From NCBI GenBank assembly GCA_963749875.1, contig CAVVOX010000002.1, positions 1,364,001-1,428,000 of the forward strand: DNA of 64,000 bases, in the 5' to 3' direction. Source of the DNA: JAHQVI01 sp963749875 (lineage in GTDB: Bacteria; Pseudomonadota; Alphaproteobacteria; Rhizobiales; Rhodomicrobiaceae). Numbering within the stretch: the stretch's first letter is position 1; each line of letters opens with the position of its first letter. The translations under genes were made by a program, and so were the position numbers. Under the pieces are notes generated by a model. That model searched no databases. It saw only the letters and a list, made by a program, of their open reading frames with translations, and was not told where the DNA came from. Shown piece by piece: positions 45,401 to 53,719 of the stretch.

Positions 45401-45498
45401 GTCAGGCGCTGATAGGAGACAAGCCCAATGAGGGTGATCACGAGGCTCAGCACCGTGGCGAAAACCGGCCGGCGGATGGAAACGTCGGAAATGATCAA
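42426..45498 (-). pseudogene. RND multidrug efflux permease (HAE1 type), one frameshift
   Basis: The 5' frame starts at ATG 45498 (MIISDVSIRRPVFATVLSLV) and contains LVVDDAIVMLENIFRH, the proton-relay helix 4 with paired Asp. It reads to KMTPWNERHRSQFAIAR near 43630, then goes out of frame. The neighbouring frame carries on EELRPKLFGVPGVLAFPGNP through SPQINV-like docking segments and the C-terminal helices (GLITKHGILIVEFSNQLR) to 42426. A +1 shift (one extra or two missing bases) near 43618-43630 explains the break. Joined, it would be a normal ~1,020-residue trimeric inner-membrane pump. The adaptor gene is 5 nt upstream. Confidence 0.9.
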
Positions 45499-45503
45499 GG
45501 ATT

Positions 45504-46574
45504 TCAGGCCCCCTTGCCGGTCGTGCTGGCGGAACGGTCGGTTCCCTCGCCCTTGGCGCTTGCTGCGTCATTGATCACTCGCACCGAAGCGCCATCGCGG
45601 ATTTTCTGCTGCCCGGCCGTTACCACCACATCGTCCGCACTGAGCCCTTCGACGATTTCGACCCGTCCGTCCCGGCGCGTGCCGATCCTGACCTTGGTCT
45701 GCTTGGCCTTGCCGTCGATGACCCGATAGACGAACTGATCATCGCCTCGCGGCACGATCGCCTGCTCAGGCACCGTCAGCGCGTTCGGCTTCAGGTCCAG
45801 GATAAGCGTCACGCGGGCGAAGAGGCCCGGACGAAGCAGGCGCTCGCTGTTATCCACGCGGGCGCGAATGACGATGCTGCGCCCCGCCGCGTCGATGCGC
45901 GGGTCGATGGCGTAGACTTCGCCCTTGAAACTGCGGCCGGGATAGGCGTCGACGGAGATTTCGATGGCCTGGCCGGTGCGGATGGCAGCCAGATATTTCT
46001 CCGCGACGCGAAAATCGGCCTTCACGGGATCGATCTCTTCCAGATTGAAAAGATCCTCGCCGGCCGTGACATAGTCGCCGACGCTCACCTGGCGCAGCCC
46101 GGCAATTCCGTCGAACGGGGCGGTAATGCGGGTCTTGGCCAATTTCACCTTGGTAAGCTCGACCGCCGCCGTGCCGACATCGAGATTGGAGCGCGCCTCG
46201 TCGCGGGACCGGGCGGTCGCCACCTTGCCGGAATAGAGCTCGTCGATGCGCTTGAAATTGCGTTTGGCGAGTTCGAGACGCGCTTCGGCTTCGGCAAGCT
46301 CGGCGCGGTTGAGGGAATCATCGAGCTTGATCAGGAGGTCGCCCTTTTTGACCGGTTGGCCTTCCTGAAAGCCGATTTCGACAATCCGTCCGGCGATTTC
46401 AGGCCGCACGATGACGGATTCGTTCGAACTGAGGCTGCCGACGGCCGTCACCCGCTCCGAAAGCGTGCCTGTGGCAACCTTTGCCGCCTCGACGGGCACG
46501 GCCGGCCGGCCCGATGGCTGCGCCGAGGCTCCGGCGGCATAAAGACACAGGAGAAACGCAAGAAATAGACGCAC
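45504..46574 (-). CDS. RND efflux periplasmic adaptor (membrane fusion protein)
   Basis: 356 residues from the GTG at 46574, which has GGAG 6 nt upstream and opens a signal peptide (VRLFLAFLLCLYAAGASAQ). The lipoyl/barrel-sandwich halves are visible: GRIVEIGFQEGQPVKKGDLLIKLDD (in parts, ~65) and LAKTRITAPFDGIAGLRQVSVGDYV (~150), around a coiled-coil hairpin. The C-terminal beta-barrel segment ALTVPEQAIVPRGDDQFVY is also typical. It links the RND pump to an outer membrane channel; no channel gene is present. Operon with the permease downstream. Confidence 0.93.
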   Translation of the reverse strand: MRLFLAFLLCLYAAGASAQPSGRPAVPVEAAKVATGTLSERVTAVGSLSSNESVIVRPEIAGRIVEIGFQEGQPVKKGDLLIKLDDSLNRAELAEAEARLELAKRNFKRIDELYSGKVATARSRDEARSNLDVGTAAVELTKVKLAKTRITAPFDGIAGLRQVSVGDYVTAGEDLFNLEEIDPVKADFRVAEKYLAAIRTGQAIEISVDAYPGRSFKGEVYAIDPRIDAAGRSIVIRARVDNSERLLRPGLFARVTLILDLKPNALTVPEQAIVPRGDDQFVYRVIDGKAKQTKVRIGTRRDGRVEIVEGLSADDVVVTAGQQKIRDGASVRVINDAASAKGEGTDRSASTTGKGA

Positions 46575-47092
46575 GATGTGCTCCGAACCAAACAGGATCT
46601 GCTCTATCGAGCGGATACCGACGAGACCACAGCCAAGAGACACCATTCCGGCTCTTGGCGGTCTTACCCTGCATTATGCGGCAGGGAAGGTTTAGAGCCA
46701 GTTAGATCAAACGTCTTGGCCAAAACGCGCACACTCCGCACGCCCGGCCTAAAGATGGTTAAAGAGTTGTTGAAGGGCAAGTGATTTTGCTGCCGGGTAC
46801 GGCGGGCGTGAGCGCATCCTCAACTAGTGGCGGCGAAGTTGGCTGCAGCAGGGTGAACTCTTCGTGAACGGTCGGCCCGGCGGATGGAACGGAGAACGAG
46901 CGTAAGGATCGCAATGCTTCACCAAAGACGCTGCGAACTTTGCAAAGGGGCGATGTTGTCTGTATTTCAGGCGCGTTCAAGCGGTGTAAAGCCTCGGTCT
47001 GGTGAATAGGGCAGGATCGATCGCGATGATCGGTCAACGGCTGTGAGGGGCGTGATTCGAGAACGTTCGGCAAGATCGAGGGAGATAGGTCT
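46575..47092. other. Intergenic stretch between divergent exporter operons
   Basis: About 520 bases between the start of the RND adaptor (minus) and the start of the ABC-exporter adaptor (plus). It should contain promoters for both. Reading frames cross it, but none shows a ribosome site or plausible protein character. No TetR-type palindrome could be picked out with confidence. Confidence 0.5.
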
Positions 47093-48091
47093 TTGCGCAT
47101 CAGATATGTCATTATCGCCGGCCTGGTCGCGGTCGGCGCTGCAATCGCTCTGTGGTACTATCTCCGGCCGGCTGTGGTCAGCGTCGTCACACCGCATCGG
47201 GGTGATGCCGCCGAGATCGTCTATGCCAGCGGTGTGGTCGAGCCCCGGACCTGGGCCAAAGTCACCTCGCTCGTGCGTGAGCGGATCGTGGAGCAGTGCA
47301 ATTGCGAGGCGCAGACGGTCGAAGTAGGCGCCGTCCTTGCTCGGCTCGATGATAGCGAGGCCAAGGCGACGCTCAATGAGCTCGAAGCGCGGCTGAGCCT
47401 TGCGCGGGAGAACCTGTCGCGCCTGTCAATCTTGTCGGAGCGGCGGGTCGCCAGCCAGCAGGCGCTCGATCAGGCTCGCACCGAGGTCGATCAGGTCGAG
47501 GCGCTCCTTGCGGCGCAGAAGGCCCGGCTGGAGAACTATATTATTCGCGCACCGATAGCCGGCGTCGTGCTGCGCCAGGATGGCGAGGTCGGAGAGATCG
47601 CCGAGCCGGGCGATGTGCTGTTCTGGGTCGGCCAGCCAACGCCGCTCCTGGTCGTCGCGGATGTGAACGAGGAGGACATTCCGCGCATCGAGCTCGGCCA
47701 GCGGGTTCTGCTTCGCTCCGATGCCTTTCCCGGCAAGGCGCTGGAAGGGAGCGTTGACAGCATCACGCCGAAGGGCGATCCGGTGACGAAGACCTATCGC
47801 GTGCGCATCGCGCTGCCGGGCGACACGCTGCTCCGGATCGGCATGTCGACGGATGTGAACATCGTCACCCGCGTTGCGGAGAATGCGCTGCTGGTCCCCT
47901 CGCTCGCCGTGCAGGGCGACAGTCTCTATGTCGTCGAAGCGGGCAGGGCGCAGCGGCGTGAGGTCGAAATCGGCATTCGGGGAATGAAAGACGTGCAGAT
48001 CTTGTCGGGTCTTGCCGAGGATGCGCAGGTCATTGCGTCCTACCCGGCCGATTTGGCGGACGGTGCGCGCGTGACAATCGCAAAGGAGTAG
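47093..48091 (+). CDS. ABC exporter periplasmic adaptor (HlyD/DevB-like)
   Basis: 332 residues starting at TTG 47093 (GGAG about 9 nt upstream). One N-terminal membrane helix (RYVIIAGLVAVGAAIALWYYL) anchors a biotinyl-lipoyl-like domain split by a coiled coil (LNELEARLSLARENLSRLSIL to VEALLAAQKARLENYI) and a beta-barrel. The first lipoyl half carries an unusual CNC cysteine pair (IVEQCNCEAQTVEVG). With the following permease and ATPase it forms a complete MacAB/DevBCA-type unit, order adaptor-permease-ATPase. Confidence 0.9.
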   Translation: MRIRYVIIAGLVAVGAAIALWYYLRPAVVSVVTPHRGDAAEIVYASGVVEPRTWAKVTSLVRERIVEQCNCEAQTVEVGAVLARLDDSEAKATLNELEARLSLARENLSRLSILSERRVASQQALDQARTEVDQVEALLAAQKARLENYIIRAPIAGVVLRQDGEVGEIAEPGDVLFWVGQPTPLLVVADVNEEDIPRIELGQRVLLRSDAFPGKALEGSVDSITPKGDPVTKTYRVRIALPGDTLLRIGMSTDVNIVTRVAENALLVPSLAVQGDSLYVVEAGRAQRREVEIGIRGMKDVQILSGLAEDAQVIASYPADLADGARVTIAKE

Positions 48092-48098
48092 GCGTCCC

Positions 48099-49340
48099 AT
48101 GCGCCTGATTATCGAGATCGCCATCACCCATGTTGTCGGGCGCGGCCGGCAGACAATGGTCGCGATTTTGGGTGTCGCGGTCGGCGTCGGCTTCTCCATC
48201 GCCATGGCGGCGCTCATGCAAGGCAGCCAGAACGATTTCATCGAGCAGCTCGTCAATGAGATGCCGCATGTGCAGATCACCGATGAACGCCGCTCGCCGC
48301 CGCGTCAGCCGGCAGAAGACGTGTTCGACGCGGTCGATATCCAGAGCCTGCGGCCGCGTGAGGACCGTCGCGGCATCATCAACCCGACCGCGGCGCTGAC
48401 TTGGCTCGAAGGCTGGGTGCCGGGGCGCTTTGCGCAAAGCCTGCGGACGCAGGGCGTGATCCGCTTCGCCGGGCGCGATGTCGGCGCATCGATCGTCGGC
48501 ATCGATCCGGAGAAGGAGGCCGGTGTTTCCCCGATCATCGACGACTTCCGGCAGGGCAGTTTCGCCGCGCTCGCCGCCGGCGGCAACAATGTGCTGATCG
48601 GCGATACGATGGCGGAGAAGCTTGGCGCGAAGCTCGGCGACACGATCACCGCCGTTTCGTCGACGGGGCTCACGCGGAACTTCAAGATCGTCGGCCTCTT
48701 CCATACCGGCACGACGGCGCGCGATGAGGGCGAAGCCTATGTGCTCCTGAAAAATGCTCAGATCCTCAGCGAGCGGGCCAACGCCATCAATGAGATCCGC
48801 ATCAAGCTGAATGATCCCGGCGCAGCCCCGATGGTCGCGCGGCGCGCGGAGGCCGACCTCGGCTATAAGGCCGAGGCGTGGCAGGAGGCGAATGAGTCGC
48901 TTCTCGAAGCGCTCGTCGTGCGCAATGTGATCATGTACACGGTCGTCGCCGCGATCATGCTCGTTGCGGGCTTCGGCATCTTCAACATCGTCTCGACGAT
49001 CACCCATGAGAAGGCGCGCGACATCGCCATCATGAAGTCGCTCGGCTTTCGGCAGAGCGATATGCGGCGGATCTTTCTGCTGGAGGGCGTCACCATCGGG
49101 ACGATCGGCTCCCTGTCCGGCTGGGTCGTCGGCTTCCTGCTGGCTTATATCCTTTCCAATATCCGTTTCGAGCTGTCCGCAGGCGGACGGGAGATCACCA
49201 GCCTGCCGGTCGCCTGGAGCTTTCTGCATTACATTATCGCCTCCAGCTTCGCGCTCGCCTCGGCCGCTCTTGCCGGCTATCTTCCGGCGCGCAAGGCTGC
49301 GCAGCTGAACCCCGTCGAAATCATCCGGGGCGCGGCATGA
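48099..49340 (+). CDS. ABC exporter permease (FtsX/MacB-like fold)
   Basis: 413 residues with four membrane helices in the FtsX arrangement: one at the N-terminus (MVAILGVAVGVGFSIAMAALMQ), a large periplasmic domain (~40-265), then three helices near the C-terminus (MYTVVAAIMLVAGFGIFNIVSTI, GTIGSLSGWVVGFLLAYIL, FALASAALAGYLPARKA). ITHEKARDIAIMKSLGF is the conserved coupling segment to the ATPase. It works by mechanotransmission rather than by forming a transmembrane pore. The start is 7 nt after the adaptor stop; the 3' end overlaps the ATPase gene by 4 nt. Confidence 0.92.
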   Translation: MRLIIEIAITHVVGRGRQTMVAILGVAVGVGFSIAMAALMQGSQNDFIEQLVNEMPHVQITDERRSPPRQPAEDVFDAVDIQSLRPREDRRGIINPTAALTWLEGWVPGRFAQSLRTQGVIRFAGRDVGASIVGIDPEKEAGVSPIIDDFRQGSFAALAAGGNNVLIGDTMAEKLGAKLGDTITAVSSTGLTRNFKIVGLFHTGTTARDEGEAYVLLKNAQILSERANAINEIRIKLNDPGAAPMVARRAEADLGYKAEAWQEANESLLEALVVRNVIMYTVVAAIMLVAGFGIFNIVSTITHEKARDIAIMKSLGFRQSDMRRIFLLEGVTIGTIGSLSGWVVGFLLAYILSNIRFELSAGGREITSLPVAWSFLHYIIASSFALASAALAGYLPARKAAQLNPVEIIRGAA

Positions 49341-50053
49341 CGGTGCTCCTCGAAGCCAGGGACCTGGTCAGGATCCTGCCGGCGGTCGTTCCGGTGACGC
49401 TGGTGGACGGCGTTTCGATGACCGTTCACGAAAAGGAGTTCATCGCCATCACGGGTCCGTCCGGCTCGGGCAAGTCCTCGCTGCTCTATCTTCTCGGTCT
49501 GCTCGACCGGCCGACCAGCGGAACGCTGTATATCGGCGGGAAGGACACCGAGCCGATGAACGAGATCGAGCGGGCGCAGACGCGGCTCGTCATGCTCGGC
49601 TTCGTCTTCCAGTTTCACTTTCTGCTGCCCGAGTTCACCGTGCGCGAGAATGTCGAGATCCCGATGCGCAGGCTGGGGAGGCTCTCGCGAGCGGCGATGC
49701 GGCAACGCGCCGACGATCTGTTGAATTCGCTCGGATTGGAGGGCCATCTCGACAAGCGTCCCGACCAGCTTTCGGGCGGCCAGCGCCAGCGCGTCGCCGT
49801 CGCCCGCGCCCTTGCCAACGATCCGCCGCTCGTGCTCGCCGACGAACCGACCGGCAGTCTCGATTCCCATAGCTCCGAGCAGGTCTTCGAAATTCTGAAA
49901 GAGCTGGTGCGCGAACGCGGCAAGACGGTGATCTCCGTCACCCACGATCTCGACATGGCCGAGCGCATGGATCGGCGGATTCATTTCGTCGATGGCCGGA
50001 TCGAAAGCGAAACGCGCCCCAATCGCACTGCCGCGCCGGCTGAGGCGAAATAG
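49337..50053 (+). CDS. ABC exporter ATPase (MacB/LolD/DevA-like)
   Basis: 238 residues. Walker A GPSGSGKSS (~38-46), Q-loop in FVFQFHFLLPEFTVREN, signature LSGGQRQRVAVARA (~142) and Walker B LVLADEPTGSLDS are all intact. It dimerises on the permease and powers export of lipids, peptides or macrolides; the cargo cannot be deduced. The ATG overlaps the permease stop (ATGA). Confidence 0.95.
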   Translation: MTVLLEARDLVRILPAVVPVTLVDGVSMTVHEKEFIAITGPSGSGKSSLLYLLGLLDRPTSGTLYIGGKDTEPMNEIERAQTRLVMLGFVFQFHFLLPEFTVRENVEIPMRRLGRLSRAAMRQRADDLLNSLGLEGHLDKRPDQLSGGQRQRVAVARALANDPPLVLADEPTGSLDSHSSEQVFEILKELVRERGKTVISVTHDLDMAERMDRRIHFVDGRIESETRPNRTAAPAEAK

Positions 50054-50136
50054 GCGCCGCTTCCGGCTCGGCAGCCGGGAGGTCCCGTGCCAACTCGCCG
50101 AAGTGCCGGCCGGTATGCCCCGCGGGCCGATCCCGC

Positions 50137-50649
50137 TTAACCATCGGCCGCGTCCGGCTCTTCCATGCTGCGCGGGGGACGGCCGTTTCCCTTCTTGAAC
50201 GGCACCATTCCGGCGCGGGCGAGTTCGTCGGCGCGCTCATTCTCCGGCTCTCCCGCATGGCCCTTGACCCAGCGCCATTCGATGCGGTGGCGCTGACGGG
50301 CCTCGTCCAGCTTCTCCCAGAGGTCGGCATTCTTAACCGGCTGCCTGCCAGCGGTCCGCCAGCCATTCTGCTTCCACTTGCCGATCCACTCGGTGATACC
50401 CTTGCGCAGATATTCGGAGTTGGTATGGAACTCGGCGCAGCAAGGCCGCTTCAGCGCCGTCAGCGCCTCGGTCGCCGCGCGCAGCTCCATGCGGTTGTTG
50501 GTGGTCTCCGGCTCGCCCCCGTTGATCTCCTTGCGCTTGTCGCCGTAGATCAGCACCGCTCCCCACCCTCCGGGGCCGGGATTGCCGGAACACGCGCCAT
50601 CGCTGTAAATGATCACCGGCTTGCAGTCTTTTTGCGTGGTCCTGCTCAA
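50137..50649 (-). CDS. rnhA: Ribonuclease HI with Asn at a catalytic Asp position
   Basis: 170 residues aligning end to end with RNase HI. Catalytic residues: Asp17 in YSDGACSGNPGPGGWG, Glu55 in TTNNRMEL and Asp141 in ENERADELA, with His131 in VKGHAGEPEN. The fourth carboxylate (E. coli Asp70, normally T-D-S) is Asn77 in FHTNSEYLRKGITEW, codon AAC. Substitution of this Asp abolishes activity in studied enzymes, so this copy may be weak or inactive, unless another residue compensates. The basic substrate-binding handle GKWKQNGWRTAGRQPVKN is present. Its start overlaps the thrB stop by four bases. Confidence 0.95.
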   Translation of the reverse strand: MSRTTQKDCKPVIIYSDGACSGNPGPGGWGAVLIYGDKRKEINGGEPETTNNRMELRAATEALTALKRPCCAEFHTNSEYLRKGITEWIGKWKQNGWRTAGRQPVKNADLWEKLDEARQRHRIEWRWVKGHAGEPENERADELARAGMVPFKKGNGRPPRSMEEPDAADG

Positions 50650-51605
50650 AGTCCGTAATCCTTTGCGGTATTGACCTGCTGGTGAAAGCGCAGCTTGCGC
50701 CGATATTCGAGAGGGTCCTTCGGCTTGACCAGGGCCGTCTCGTCCGTGTGGAACCAGTCATAAAGACGGGTCAGCAGGAAGCGCAAGGCGGACCCGCGCG
50801 CCAGGATCGGCAGGGACTGGATTTCCTGCTCCTCGAGGGGTCGCTTTTTGGTATAGCCCCGGAGCATGGCGCGCGCCTTGGTGATATTGATCGCGTTGGG
50901 CTGCTCGAAGCACCAGGCGTTGAGACAGATCGCCAGGTCATAGGCGAGGAAATCGTTGCAGGCGAAGTAGAAGTCGATCAGGCCGGAGATCCGGTCATCG
51001 AGAAAGAACACATTGTCCGGAAACAGATCGGCATGAATGACGCCGCCCGGCATGCCGGACGGCCAGGCGCCCTCCAGGAATGCGAATTCCTGCTCGATCT
51101 CCCCGGCCAAGCCTTCGGCAAGCTCGTCGGCGCGTCCCGCCGTTTCGTCAACCAGCTTCTTCCAGCCGCTCACCGACAGGGCATTCTCGCGCCGGAGCCC
51201 GAAGCTGCGCCCTGCCAGATGCAATGCGGCAAGCGCCTTGCCAAGCTCGGCGCAGTGTTCGACACGCGGGCGGCGAACGGAATAACCCTCAAGATAGCTG
51301 ATCAGCGCGGCCGGGCGGCCGGCCAATTGCTGCAGCGTCTCTCCCGAACGGTCACGGATCGGAATGGGGCAGGGGATGTTCTGCTCCGCAAGATGCTCCA
51401 TCAGTCCAAGGAAAAAAGGCAGATCGCCGGCGCTGACGCGCTTCTCGTAGAGGGTGAGAAAAAACGGCCCCTTGGAGGTTGTGAGAAAATAGTTGCTGTT
51501 CTCGACCCCCTCGGCGATGCCCTTGACGGAGACCAGAGATCCCACCTCATAGCGGCTCAGAAATTCCTGAAGGTCTTCGTCGGAGACGTCCGTATAGACT
51601 GCCAT
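50646..51605 (-). CDS. thrB: Homoserine kinase (APH-fold, ThrB type II)
   Basis: 319 residues. MAVYTDVSDEDLQEFLSRY and GIAEGVENSNYFLTT (~29-43) are typical of alphaproteobacterial homoserine kinase, which has an aminoglycoside-phosphotransferase fold. The catalytic loop GGVIHADLFPDNVFF (~186) and DFYFACNDFLAYDLAICLNAW carry the Asp residues for ATP/Mg. It phosphorylates L-homoserine for threonine synthesis. It sits between ispH and rnhA, the usual Hyphomicrobiales order. Confidence 0.95.
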   Translation of the reverse strand: MAVYTDVSDEDLQEFLSRYEVGSLVSVKGIAEGVENSNYFLTTSKGPFFLTLYEKRVSAGDLPFFLGLMEHLAEQNIPCPIPIRDRSGETLQQLAGRPAALISYLEGYSVRRPRVEHCAELGKALAALHLAGRSFGLRRENALSVSGWKKLVDETAGRADELAEGLAGEIEQEFAFLEGAWPSGMPGGVIHADLFPDNVFFLDDRISGLIDFYFACNDFLAYDLAICLNAWCFEQPNAINITKARAMLRGYTKKRPLEEQEIQSLPILARGSALRFLLTRLYDWFHTDETALVKPKDPLEYRRKLRFHQQVNTAKDYGL

Positions 51606-51611
51606 CGAGGC

Positions 51612-52610
51612 TCAAGCCGCGCTGTCCTGCAACGCTTTGGGAAGTTTAAAGACCACATTTTCGGTGGCGGTTTCTGCGATCTCGACACGGGTCGCATAAA
51701 CCTCGCCAAGGCCGGCAATGACGTCCTGCACGAGATATTCAGGCGCCGATGCGCCGGCCGTCACGCCGATTGTGCTCAGATTCTTCAGCCTGTCCCAAGG
51801 CAGATCGCGCACGGTTTGCACAAGCATTGCATTTGCGCAGCCCGCCTTTTTCGCCACTTCCACCAGCCGCATCGAATTGGAGCTGTTCGGCGCGCCGATG
51901 ACAAGCACGGCGTCGGCCCTCGGCGCGATCGCCTTCACAGCCTCCTGCCGGTTGGATGTCGCATAGCAAATGTCGTTCTTGCGCGGCCCGACGATGTTCG
52001 GGAGCCGCCGTTTCAGCACATCCAGGATCTCGCGCGTATCGTCGACGGAAAGCGTCGTCTGCGTGACATAGGCCAGCTTCTCGGGATCGCGCGGCGTGAA
52101 GCGCTCCGCATCCTCCACGGTCTCGATCAGCTTGACGGCGCCCTCGGCAAGCTGCCCCATCGTCCCGATCACCTCGGGATGTCCCGCATGGCCGATAAGG
52201 AGGACTTCGAGGCCCCTTTCATGCTGCTGTTCCACCTGAACGTGCACTTTCGAGACGAGCGGGCAGGTGGCATCCAGATGAAAGAGCTTCCGCCGGGCGG
52301 CATTCTCCGGCACGGCCTTGGGTACGCCATGGGCAGAAAACACGACCGGCGCGTCCGTGTCCGGGATCTCGTCGAGCTCCTCCACGAACACCGCGCCCTT
52401 GGCCTTGAGCGCTTCCACCACCGTCCGGTTGTGAACAATTTCGTGCCGAACGTAGACAGGCGCGCCAAATCGCTGCAAAGCCAGCTCCACGATCTGGATC
52501 GCACGGTCGACGCCGGCGCAAAAGCCGCGCGGGGCCGCGAGAAGGACCGTCAGCTTCGGCTTGGCGTCAGCCGGATCGGCGGAATGGTCCCTATTCTGGA
52601 TCGAAGTCAT
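51612..52610 (-). CDS. ispH: 4-hydroxy-3-methylbut-2-enyl diphosphate reductase IspH
   Basis: 332 residues from the ATG at 52610 (MTSIQNRDHS). The three iron-sulfur cysteines are in APRGFCAGVDRA (~31), LDATCPLVSK (~115) and NDICYATSNRQEA (~212); the catalytic HGVPK and GAPNSSNS segments are intact. It performs the last step of the MEP isoprenoid pathway. An extension to 52667 has no family character. It is first of a three-gene minus-strand operon ispH-thrB-rnhA. Confidence 0.96.
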   Translation of the reverse strand: MTSIQNRDHSADPADAKPKLTVLLAAPRGFCAGVDRAIQIVELALQRFGAPVYVRHEIVHNRTVVEALKAKGAVFVEELDEIPDTDAPVVFSAHGVPKAVPENAARRKLFHLDATCPLVSKVHVQVEQQHERGLEVLLIGHAGHPEVIGTMGQLAEGAVKLIETVEDAERFTPRDPEKLAYVTQTTLSVDDTREILDVLKRRLPNIVGPRKNDICYATSNRQEAVKAIAPRADAVLVIGAPNSSNSMRLVEVAKKAGCANAMLVQTVRDLPWDRLKNLSTIGVTAGASAPEYLVQDVIAGLGEVYATRVEIAETATENVVFKLPKALQDSAA

Positions 52611-52732
52611 ATGGGGTAAGCCTTGTCCTAAAGTCGCGTTTGCCCGATTACGCCACGGGCGCGCCATACTGGCAATATAAGGCGACTCAGTTAGCTTATC
52701 GACGGGGACGATGCGAGATCGGGATTTCCACT

Positions 52733-52767
52733 GGTGTGGTTCTAACAGGTGGTGTGGTTCTAACAGG
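52733..52767. repeat. Tandem duplication of an 18-bp unit
   Basis: GGTGTGGTTCTAACAGGT occurs at 52733-52750 and again at 52751-52767, differing only at the last base. It lies in the promoter region upstream of ispH (about 120 nt from its start). Confidence 0.85.
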
Positions 52768-52842
52768 AAATCGCCCGAAGAAACAGTGAACGCGTCACAG
52801 AGTGTCCGTAATCCGGCGTTAATCGGTAGATTCCGGACGAAC

Positions 52843-52884
52843 TAGATCAACTTGACCGCGTCCATTTGGACGCGCGTTGCACTA
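52843..52884. repeat. Mosaic palindromic repeat, hybrid of modules B and A
   Basis: It begins TAGATCAACTTGAC as module B, then continues CGCGTCCATTTGGACGCG and CGTTGCACTAG, the reverse orientation of the module A arms. It is the shortest copy. Confidence 0.75.
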
Positions 52885-52909
52885 GACCTAATCGATTGCG
52901 AGGGGCAAA

Positions 52910-53572
52910 TTGAACCAGAGCTTCTGGGGTGTCATGGCCCGGCATGGACTGCGCATGACGGCGCTTCTGAGCCTTTGCGGTGCGCTTGCGGCCTGCGGCG
53001 TGTCGCAACTGACCTCGCCGTTCCAAAGCGGTATTTTCGGGAGCAGTGACGAGGACGAGAAGAAAACGGCCGAATCGCCGGTCACGCCGTCCAGTCTTGC
53101 GGCTGCGGCGCAGACGGGTGATACGACCGGCAGCACGCTGACGACGGGGAGTATCGGCTGCCCGCATTTCGACGTCTCGACGAATGACCGCACGATAACC
53201 TTTCATGCGCCCGGACTGGGCAATGACAGTCTCTCCGTGATGCATCGCGGCGAGATCACCAAGACCGCGCGCGAATGCGGACCGTCCTCCGACGGCCTTT
53301 CGATCAAATACGGCTTCTCCGGCCGTGTCCTGCTCGGCCCGAGGGGGAAGGCCGGGTCGATTACGCTTCCGGCGAAGCTGACGGTGGTCGAAGGGACGAA
53401 GGGCACGCTGAAGACCGAGAATATCCGGGTTGTCGTCAATGTACCGGCCGGCTCGACCGCGGGCAATTTCTCCGAAGTCCGGGAGATCGACCTGCCGATT
53501 GAGCAGGGCGCATCGCCCAAGAGCTACCGTCTCTATATCGGTTTCGACCGCTCGGCCTCCGGCGCAAGCTGA
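52910..53572 (+). CDS. Putative lipoprotein of unknown function
   Basis: 220 residues from TTG 52910, with GAGGGG four bases upstream; an ATG at 52934 is the alternative. A signal helix (MTALLSLCGALAAC) ends in a lipobox LAAC, so Cys is the likely lipid-modified residue (~29). A Ser/Thr/Glu-rich linker follows and then a beta-rich domain (CPHFDVSTNDRTITFHAPG, RVLLGPRGKAGSITLPAKLTVV, YRLYIGFDRS). Expected in the outer membrane or periplasm. I do not recognise a named family. Confidence 0.75.
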   Translation: MNQSFWGVMARHGLRMTALLSLCGALAACGVSQLTSPFQSGIFGSSDEDEKKTAESPVTPSSLAAAAQTGDTTGSTLTTGSIGCPHFDVSTNDRTITFHAPGLGNDSLSVMHRGEITKTARECGPSSDGLSIKYGFSGRVLLGPRGKAGSITLPAKLTVVEGTKGTLKTENIRVVVNVPAGSTAGNFSEVREIDLPIEQGASPKSYRLYIGFDRSASGAS

Positions 53573-53674
53573 GCCTGCGCAACAGGTTCGGTGTCCTTCC
53601 TGATGAGGGGCTATACCCGCATGGCGATCCGCGCTTAAGGAGTCAATAAACCCCGGCACTGGGGCACCGCCGCG

Positions 53675-53703
53675 TTGAAACTGCAAGCGAGTTCCGTTAT
53701 CTG
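53675..53703 (+). promoter_or_regulatory. Putative promoter of the glycine cleavage operon
   Basis: TTGAAA at 53675-53680 and TATCTG at 53698-53703 are separated by 17 bases, and the riboswitch begins about 15-20 nt downstream, the expected position for the transcription start. Confidence 0.6.
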
Positions 53704-53719
53704 TAGGGCCTAGCCGTAT

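Noticed and set aside
46759..47112. 117-codon minus-strand frame in the gap between the exporter operons
   Set aside because: Composition is unlike a protein, it has no ribosome site and it overlaps the start of the ABC adaptor gene.
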